11,476 bases of DNA from Pseudothermotoga sp. GTDB taxonomy: Bacteria; Thermotogota; Thermotogae; Thermotogales; DSM-5069. The stretch's first letter is position 1. Each line of letters starts with the position of its first letter. Both the position numbers and the translations under genes were made by a program. The stretch spans positions 1 to 11,476 of the forward strand of contig JAPYWY010000022.1 of assembly GCA_028276125.1 (NCBI GenBank). Direction: 5' to 3'. The notes under the pieces were generated by a model. It was not told the origin of the DNA and ran no database searches. It saw only the letters and a list, made by a program, of their open reading frames with translations. This document shows, one piece after another, positions 6,817 through 11,476 of the stretch.

Positions 6817-7263
6817 ATGTTGCTCGAAAGACGCGAAGATTTCTTCAGACCATTCAGGGAACTTCAGAGGGAGATCGACAGACTCTTCGAAGACTTCTTC
6901 ACCCCGAGTGTCAGAAGAAGCTCAGAGGTCTACAACTTCATGCCTGACATCGACGTGTACGAGACAGACAAAGAACTGGTGATCGAGGCTGAGATCCCAG
7001 GAATGGACAGAAAAGACATCACCGTAAAGATCGAGGACAACGTGCTCAAGATCTCTGGTGAGAAGAAGCTCGAGCGCGAGCAAAAGAACAGGAACTACAG
7101 AGCCTTCGAGAGGTCTTATGGTAAATTCGAAAGGTGCATGGTTTTGCCAGACTACGTTGATGCTGAAAAGATCAAGGCAAAGTACGAGAACGGAGTCCTA
7201 ACCATCACGATCCCGAAGCGTGAAGAAGTGAAGACGAAAATTGTCGATGTGAAAGTCGAATGA
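6817..7263 (+). CDS. Small heat-shock protein, Hsp20/alpha-crystallin family
   Basis: This ATP-independent holdase forms oligomers that keep unfolding proteins soluble until DnaK and an Hsp100 refold them. The 148-residue product has a short N-terminal arm rich in Phe and Arg (MLLERREDFFRPFREL), an alpha-crystallin domain from about residue 43 (MPDIDVYET), a PGMDRKDI segment (61-68), the conserved AKYENGVLTITIPK (121-134) and a short tail with a V-X-V variant (VDV, 143-145) of the I-X-I docking motif. The ATG at 6817 is preferred because AAGGAGG ends 7 nt before it; the ATG at 6811 touches the ribosome site, and a GTG at 6766 lies inside dnaK. It sits 40 nt after dnaK and 45 nt before the Hsp100 gene, forming a chaperone operon. 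No separate promoter is evident. Confidence 0.95.
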   Translation: MLLERREDFFRPFRELQREIDRLFEDFFTPSVRRSSEVYNFMPDIDVYETDKELVIEAEIPGMDRKDITVKIEDNVLKISGEKKLEREQKNRNYRAFERSYGKFERCMVLPDYVDAEKIKAKYENGVLTITIPKREEVKTKIVDVKVE

Positions 7264-7268
7264 ACCAC

Positions 7269-7296
7269 GAGGGGCGGGCAACCGCCCCTCAATTTT
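7269..7296 (+). terminator. Hairpin between hsp20 and the Hsp100 gene (attenuator or partial terminator)
   Basis: GAGGGGCGG (7269-7277) pairs perfectly with CCGCCCCTC (7282-7290) across a GCAA tetraloop of the stable GNRA class. Only AATTTT follows before the next gene's GGAGGTG ribosome site. The short T-run suggests partial termination or an mRNA-stabilising 3' end for dnaK-hsp20 rather than a full stop. Confidence 0.65.
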
Positions 7297-7308
7297 GGAG
7301 GTGAAAAC

Positions 7309-9531
7309 ATGATAGACTTCAAAGACTACACGGAGAGTGCCCAGAGAGTGCTCGGTGCCGTACAGGACATACTGAACAGGTATGCCCAGAACCAGATGTC
7401 CTCCGAGCACATACTGCTCGCCATGCTCGAAGATGGTGATAATGCAGCCGTTGATATATTGAGAAAAATAGGCGTTAACATAGATGCCCTGAGGGACGAA
7501 ACGTCTTCTTTCGTGAGCAAATATGGTATGCGTTCCCACAATCCCTACAGCCAGGGTCAGCTTTCACAGATCTACATAACTCCAGACGCGAGACACGTGC
7601 TCGAAGAAGCTAAAAGAGAAGCTCGCAGGATGGGAGATGAGAAGGTCGGGACGGACCATCTGTTGCTCGGAATGATCCTTTCACCCAGTTCGATGACCTA
7701 CAGGTTGTTGACGCGTTACGGTGTCACGCCCGACAAGGTGTACGAAGCCATAAGGGATCTGAGGACGAGCGGCAAGACCGCGGAAGATGAAAACGTCGAT
7801 GTCCTCTTCAAGTTCACGGAGGACCTCACACGCATGGCGAAGGAAGGAAAGCTTTTGCCAGTGATAGGCAGGGAAAAAGAGATACAGAGAGTGATACAGA
7901 TACTCGGAAGAAAGTTCAAGAACAATCCCGCTCTCATAGGCGATCCGGGCGTTGGAAAGACGTCGATCGTCGAGGGTCTCGCACAGAAGATAGTCAAAGG
8001 TGAAGTTCCGAGTTTTTTGAAGAACAAGAAGGTGCTCAAACTCGACATGGGAAGGATCATCGCGGGTACGAAGTTCCGCGGTGAGTTCGAAGAGAGGATG
8101 AAAAAACTCATAGATGCACTCAAGAAGAACTCGTCGCAGTACATTCTCTTCATCGACGAACTTCACACGGTCGTGGGAGCTGGCGCAGCGGAAGGTGCTG
8201 TGGACGCAGCGAACTTGCTCAAACCAGAGTTAGCACGTGGAGAAATGCAAGTGATTGGAGCAACCACGATCAACGAGTACAGAAAGTATGTGGAAAAAGA
8301 CAAGGCGCTCGCGCGAAGGTTCCAGCCGGTGCTGATCGGTGAGCCGAGCGTCGAAGAAACGATAGAGATCCTCAAGGGTATAAGGAAGGAGTTCGAAAAA
8401 CACCACGGTGTAACCATAACAGACGAAGCCCTTGTGGCGGCCGCAAAACTCGGCGCGAGGTACATCACCGATAGGTTCTTGCCAGACAAGGCGATCGATT
8501 TGATCGACGAAGCGGCTGCAGCGAAGAGGTTGTCGGAGGATCAAAAGCTTGTCGATGAGAACGATATAGCGAAGGTCGTTGAACAGTGGACAGGCATACC
8601 GGTTTCGAGAATGATGGAATCTGAGCGTGAAAAATTGGTCAACCTCGAGCAGCTGCTGCACAGGAGGGTCATTGATCAAGAAGATGCAGTCTCAACAATC
8701 GCCAGAACGATAAGAAAGGCACGTGCGGGGCTCAAGGATCCAAAGCGACCTTCGGGAGTGTTTCTGTTCCTCGGACCAACGGGCGTTGGTAAGACTGAAC
8801 TTGCCAAGGCACTCGCCGAGGTGTTGTTTGGAACGGAAGACGCACTGATCAGGATCGACATGAGTGAGTACACAGAAAAGCACTCTGTCAGCAGGCTCAT
8901 TGGTGCACCACCTGGCTATGTGGGTTACGAAGAGGGTGGTCAACTCACCGAAGCGGTGCGTAGAAGGCCTTACAGCGTGATCCTACTCGACGAGATCGAA
9001 AAGGCACATCCCGAAGTTTTCAACGTGCTGTTGCAGGTCTTCGACGATGGAAGGCTCACGGATGGCAAGGGCAACACGGTCGATTTCAGAAACACGATCA
9101 TCATAATGACGAGCAACATAGCGAGTCAGCAGATACTCGACGCGCTCGAAGAAGGTATCACCAACCTGACAGGTTTGATCGAAGATGAGATGAGAAGACA
9201 CTTTAAGCCTGAGTTCATCAACAGGATCGACGCGGCGATAATCTTCAAACCACTGAATCTGGAACACATGAAGAAGATCGTCGAGCTACAACTGAAGAGA
9301 CTGGAAGAGAGGATCAAAGAACAGAAGAGGAACATCGTCTTCACCGAGGCGGCGAAGGAGTACCTCGCCAACAGGGGATATCTGCCCGCGATGGGAGCAA
9401 GGCCTCTGAGAAGGATCATAGAGAACGAGGTCGAATCGATCTTGGCAGACAAGATCATCTCTGGCGAATTCGCGGAAGGCGAAACCTTGACGATAGACGC
9501 GGATGAATACGGGTTGATATTCAAAAAATGA
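7309..9531 (+). CDS. Two-domain Clp/Hsp100 AAA+ ATPase (ClpC/ClpB-like, no middle domain)
   Basis: A hexameric AAA+ unfoldase that threads protein substrates through its pore. The 740 residues comprise a Clp N-domain repeat pair (about 1-148); D1 with Walker A GDPGVGKT (211-218), pore loop GTKFRGEF (253-260), Walker B ILFIDE (279-284) and arginines R336/R337; and D2 with Walker A GPTGVGKT (489-496), pore loop PPGYVGY (534-540), Walker B VILLDE (557-562), FINRID (636-641) and sensor 2 GARPLRR (696-702). ClpC is usually about 810 residues and ClpB about 860. Here the stretch between the D1 end (IDEAAAAKRL, 399-408) and WTGIPVSRM (427-435) is under 20 residues, so the coiled middle domain is missing. 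After TSN (601-603) no [LIV]-G-[FL] ClpP-docking tripeptide is seen. Start: ATG 7309 with GGAGGTGA at good spacing. The name is therefore uncertain between ClpC and a ClpB-like disaggregase. It follows dnaK-hsp20. Confidence 0.93.
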   Translation: MIDFKDYTESAQRVLGAVQDILNRYAQNQMSSEHILLAMLEDGDNAAVDILRKIGVNIDALRDETSSFVSKYGMRSHNPYSQGQLSQIYITPDARHVLEEAKREARRMGDEKVGTDHLLLGMILSPSSMTYRLLTRYGVTPDKVYEAIRDLRTSGKTAEDENVDVLFKFTEDLTRMAKEGKLLPVIGREKEIQRVIQILGRKFKNNPALIGDPGVGKTSIVEGLAQKIVKGEVPSFLKNKKVLKLDMGRIIAGTKFRGEFEERMKKLIDALKKNSSQYILFIDELHTVVGAGAAEGAVDAANLLKPELARGEMQVIGATTINEYRKYVEKDKALARRFQPVLIGEPSVEETIEILKGIRKEFEKHHGVTITDEALVAAAKLGARYITDRFLPDKAIDLIDEAAAAKRLSEDQKLVDENDIAKVVEQWTGIPVSRMMESEREKLVNLEQLLHRRVIDQEDAVSTIARTIRKARAGLKDPKRPSGVFLFLGPTGVGKTELAKALAEVLFGTEDALIRIDMSEYTEKHSVSRLIGAPPGYVGYEEGGQLTEAVRRRPYSVILLDEIEKAHPEVFNVLLQVFDDGRLTDGKGNTVDFRNTIIIMTSNIASQQILDALEEGITNLTGLIEDEMRRHFKPEFINRIDAAIIFKPLNLEHMKKIVELQLKRLEERIKEQKRNIVFTEAAKEYLANRGYLPAMGARPLRRIIENEVESILADKIISGEFAEGETLTIDADEYGLIFKK

Positions 9532-9551
9532 GGGGCGTTGGCCCCTCATTT
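9523..9551. terminator. Bidirectional intrinsic terminator shared by Hsp100 gene and lacI-type gene
   Basis: AAATGAGGGGC (9526-9536) pairs over 11 bp with GCCCCTCATTT (9541-9551) around a GTTG loop. Read leftwards, the stem is followed by a run of six T (complement of 9523-9528), so termination of the regulator gene is strong. Read rightwards the T-run is short (TTTC, then ATTTG). The TGA stop codons of both convergent genes lie in the stem and pair with each other. Confidence 0.85.
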
Positions 9552-10553
9552 CATTTGTTTCACAGAAGCTCTCTCAATGAAGTGCGCCTTCAAAACTGTC
9601 TTCGTGGGCTTGGAACCGTGCATCAGAAGGTCCATCATCATGGTGGCTGCGATCAAACCCATCTGTTCTGGTTCTTGAGCCACGCACGTGATCGGTGGAT
9701 CGAATATCTCATTCCAATAAGAGTCGTCGAACGACACCACAGAGATGTCCTCGGGCACTTTCACGTTTAACTCCTTGATCGCTTTCATCACACCGAGCAT
9801 CATGAGGTTGTTGCACACAACCAAGGATGTTGGCTTGTCTTTGAGTTGAAACAGTTTCTTCGCCGCCTGGTACGCACCTTCCCGAGTTGAACAACCATCC
9901 AAGATCCATTCCTCTTTAACCAGTATTCCGAGCTCATCGCATGTCTTGAGCACGCCCGAAAGCCTCATTTTGCCCGTGTAAGACCGCGATCTGAGGGTGA
10001 CAACCCCAAGACTCATGTGTCCCTTCTGGTGCAGGTAGCGCACGAGTTCCGAAATTCCACCTTCGTTGTCCGTTATCACGTAGCTCGTTTCAAGGCCGGG
10101 AACGATCCTGTCGAAGAAGACCAGCGGTACGTTCGAATCAACGATCTTCTTGTAGGTGGATTTGTTGCCACCAAAGTCAGTTGGCGCGGCAAGGATACCT
10201 TCGACCCTCTGGCTCAAAAGTGTTCTCAGATTTTCTTCTTCCTTTTCAGCGTTCTCGTCCGTCGAACACAGCAACAGATGATACCCAAGTGGATAGAAAA
10301 CCCTCTCCATACCGTGCAAAATTTGCGCAAAGAAGGGGTTCGAAACGTCTGGAATCAAGACTCCTATGATCTTCGTCTTTCCCTTCCTCAAACCAACGGC
10401 GGCGAGATCTGGGGAGTATCCCTTCGCTTTGGCAAACTCCAAGATCTTCTCACGCAACTGTTTGCTCACACCCGGTTTTCCGTTCAACGCTCTTGATATT
10501 GTGGAAACGTTGACTTTAAGTTCCCTTGCCATCTCTTTGAGGGTAACTTTCAG
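9546..10553 (-). CDS. LacI-family transcriptional regulator (probable CTG start)
   Basis: A DNA-binding repressor with a sugar-responsive domain. The helix-turn-helix reads TLKEMARELKVNVSTISRAL, followed by the hinge helix (SPDLAAVGLRKGKTKIIGVL) and a periplasmic-binding-protein-like domain starting at IGVLIPDVSNPFFAQI and holding FFDRIVPG, DNEGG and SVVSFDDSYW. The first ATG in frame (10532) would cut helix 1 by removing the usual TLKE. A TGA stop lies 9 nt upstream of a CTG at 10553, so no ATG/GTG/TTG is available for a full domain. The CTG has GGGGTGA ending 6 nt before it and gives MKVTLKEMAREL, the normal family start, with a product of 335 residues (328 if ATG). The gene is divergent from an L-fucose isomerase-like gene, a likely target. 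The start choice is inference; the family call is firm. Confidence 0.92.
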   Translation of the reverse strand: MKVTLKEMARELKVNVSTISRALNGKPGVSKQLREKILEFAKAKGYSPDLAAVGLRKGKTKIIGVLIPDVSNPFFAQILHGMERVFYPLGYHLLLCSTDENAEKEEENLRTLLSQRVEGILAAPTDFGGNKSTYKKIVDSNVPLVFFDRIVPGLETSYVITDNEGGISELVRYLHQKGHMSLGVVTLRSRSYTGKMRLSGVLKTCDELGILVKEEWILDGCSTREGAYQAAKKLFQLKDKPTSLVVCNNLMMLGVMKAIKELNVKVPEDISVVSFDDSYWNEIFDPPITCVAQEPEQMGLIAATMMMDLLMHGSKPTKTVLKAHFIERASVKQMK

Positions 10554-10818
10554 GACCGCTCACCCCTACTTCCGTGTTCAGAATTATTCTACATCAGGAT
10601 TCAATCTCGAGATACCTCTTTGCAGCCATGAGTCAACGAAGGTTCCTCACGGATCGATGACCAAGTTCTAAGACTACACCGCTCAAAAACTCTTACAACA
10701 GTCAGTCATTAGTTGGTACGGCGTTCGAGCGATGGACGATTTCGTATCTTTTCGTGCGAAAGTGGCGAATATTTTGCTCAACCTCATCGTTGCTCTCTTT
10801 TTCTCGTCCTCTCTCGGC

Positions 10819-10848
10819 TTGACTTGTGGGCTTGAGAACGACTATACT
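10819..10848 (+). promoter_or_regulatory. Promoter of isomerase-like gene
   Basis: TTGACT (10819-10824) and TATACT (10843-10848) are each one base from consensus and are separated by 18 nt. The predicted start is near 10855, so the transcript would begin just before the dyad at 10860 and have a leader of about 47 nt. Confidence 0.7.
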
Positions 10849-10859
10849 ATGCATGGGTT

Positions 10860-10875
10860 ACGCAAACGAATGCGT
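10860..10875. promoter_or_regulatory. Candidate LacI-family operator
   Basis: ACGCAAACGAATGCGT is a 16-bp dyad: ACGCA and TGCGT are perfect arms, the centre is CG (typical of LacI-family sites), and only two symmetric positions mismatch. It lies about +5 to +20 from the predicted start, where bound repressor would block transcription. A second TGCGT follows directly (10876-10880). Confidence 0.5.
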
Positions 10876-10901
10876 TGCGTTGTACCTAAGGGGGAGTTAA
10901 C

Positions 10902-11476
10902 GTGAAAAGAAGGGTCGGTCTCTTAACCTTTTCGGACGGAAGAGACTACGTGAGCAAAGAGCTCGTGGAGATAAACGCACGCTTCGAACGAGCCGTCGTT
11001 GATGCGCTGAATTCCACCGGAGAGGTCGAGGTCATCAAGGCAGAGCGAATTGTTGATAGACCATCGGTGGCGAAGGAAGAGGCACTGAAACTCCGTGACA
11101 AGGGTGCTCAGATGACCATATTCCATTACGCAGTTTGGGCGTTCCCGCACTTCAGCGTCATTGCGAGCAAGTTCGCACCGGGTCCGTTCTTGCTTTTCGG
11201 TAACGTGAACCCCAAATATCCTGGCATGGTGGGCATGCTGGCCGCGGCGGGCGCGCTCGAACAGGATGGAACACAGACGTACAGGGTGTGGGGTGATCCA
11301 AAAGATCCGAAGGTTCTGAAAAGACTCATGAGTTTCATAAGGGCCGCGACGGCAAAGAACATGCTCAGAGGTCAACGCTATGGATTGTTCGGTGGTCGTT
11401 CCATGGGCATGTACACGGCGGTGCCGAACGTGGATCTGTGGAACAAACTCTTCGGCATCGACATCGAACACATCGA
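10902..11476 (+). CDS. L-fucose isomerase-like protein (C-terminal part outside window)
   Basis: This is probably a cytoplasmic sugar isomerase of the L-fucose/L-arabinose isomerase superfamily, which interconverts aldoses and ketoses with a divalent metal. Only the first 191 residues are in the window. The N-terminal Rossmann-like domain begins MKRRVGLLTFSDGRDYV; further on are FHYAVWAFPHF (75-85), FLLFGNVNPKYPGMVGML and, near residue 167, GGRSMGMYTAVPNVDLW followed by FGIDIEHI, which matches the start of the catalytic domain in FucI. The metal-ligand Glu and Asp would lie past the window edge and cannot be checked. The start is GTG at 10902, with AAGGGGGAG 5 nt upstream. It has its own promoter and a LacI-type dyad, and it is divergent from the LacI-family regulator, so sugar-regulated expression is likely. 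The exact sugar (fucose or another) is not determined by this fragment. Confidence 0.88.
   Translation, partial: MKRRVGLLTFSDGRDYVSKELVEINARFERAVVDALNSTGEVEVIKAERIVDRPSVAKEEALKLRDKGAQMTIFHYAVWAFPHFSVIASKFAPGPFLLFGNVNPKYPGMVGMLAAAGALEQDGTQTYRVWGDPKDPKVLKRLMSFIRAATAKNMLRGQRYGLFGGRSMGMYTAVPNVDLWNKLFGIDIEHI

Larger units (their letters stand above)
10554..10901. other. Divergent regulatory intergenic region, no gene seen
   Basis: These 348 nt between the LacI-type gene and the isomerase-like gene contain no convincing ORF. A possible minus-strand -10 (TAGAAT, 10591-10586) lies about 33 nt above the CTG start, without a good -35, and overlaps the dyad AGAAT-T-ATTCT (10580-10590). A weaker alternative is TTGACT (10636-10631) with TATCTC 16 nt on. 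TTTCG-TG-CGAAA (10750-10761) is a 12-bp dyad. The isomerase promoter and operator candidate fill the right end and are listed separately. The length exceeds what two simple promoters need. Confidence 0.4.

Noticed and set aside
7681..8679. Minus-strand frames of 108-161 codons opposite the Hsp100 gene
   Set aside because: Shadows of the AAA+ gene; low-complexity Ser/Leu-rich translations with no family resemblance.
10871..10880. Tandem TGCGT-TGCGT as a repeat element
   Set aside because: Only two copies of 5 bp; better explained as part of or next to the operator dyad.
1..11476. CRISPR arrays, insertion sequences, phage or defence genes
   Set aside because: No spaced direct repeats, transposase or integrase motifs, or terminal inverted repeats were seen; the genes are housekeeping, chaperone and sugar-use types.

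Overview
The window looks like chromosomal DNA from a member of the Thermotogae, probably Thermotoga or Pseudothermotoga. That is inference from protein resemblance: DnaK, RecG and Hsp20 read like the Thermotoga versions. DnaK lacks the roughly 23-residue insertion of proteobacterial DnaK, dnaK is followed by hsp20 rather than by dnaJ or grpE, and the proteins are rich in charged residues with many AGA/AGG and ATA codons. Coding density is high, Shine-Dalgarno sites are strong, and several genes use GTG starts.

Left third (1-4759), minus strand except for one tRNA. A probable transcription unit runs leftwards: an MBL-fold metallohydrolase, hypoxanthine phosphoribosyltransferase (hpt), a previously unlisted ~50-residue one-helix membrane protein gene that shares an ATGA with the hpt stop, then recG. 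Beyond recG is a GT4 glycosyltransferase, cut by the window edge, that resembles diglycosyl-diacylglycerol synthases. A tRNA-Val(CAC) gene with its own near-consensus promoter sits on the plus strand between recG and the glycosyltransferase, head-on to both, ending 2 nt from the recG stop codon.

Middle (4760-9531), plus strand. A divergent intergenic region carries a degenerate CIRCE-like element (possible HrcA operator), an AT-rich stretch with repeated ATAC/GTAT half-sites, and a perfect TTGACA-N17-TATAAT promoter. It drives a protein-quality-control cluster: dnaK (Hsp70), hsp20 (small heat-shock protein), and a two-AAA+ Hsp100 ATPase of 740 residues. The Hsp100 lacks a recognisable middle domain and a recognisable ClpP-docking tripeptide, so it may be a disaggregase partner of DnaK/Hsp20 rather than a protease subunit. 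A GNRA-capped hairpin lies between hsp20 and the Hsp100 gene.

Right part (9523-11476). A shared hairpin terminator separates the Hsp100 gene from a convergent LacI-family regulator gene. The two stop codons are opposite each other in the stem. The regulator lacks an ATG/GTG/TTG start that preserves its first DNA-binding helix, and a CTG with a good Shine-Dalgarno is the best candidate. Divergent from it is the start of an L-fucose isomerase-like gene with a good promoter. A LacI-type dyad with a central CG lies just downstream of the -10 box, suggesting local sugar-responsive control.

No insertion sequence, CRISPR array, phage gene or obvious novel defence system is visible. The points most worth checking are the short Hsp100 in the dnaK operon, the CIRCE-like site, the CTG start and the small membrane ORF.
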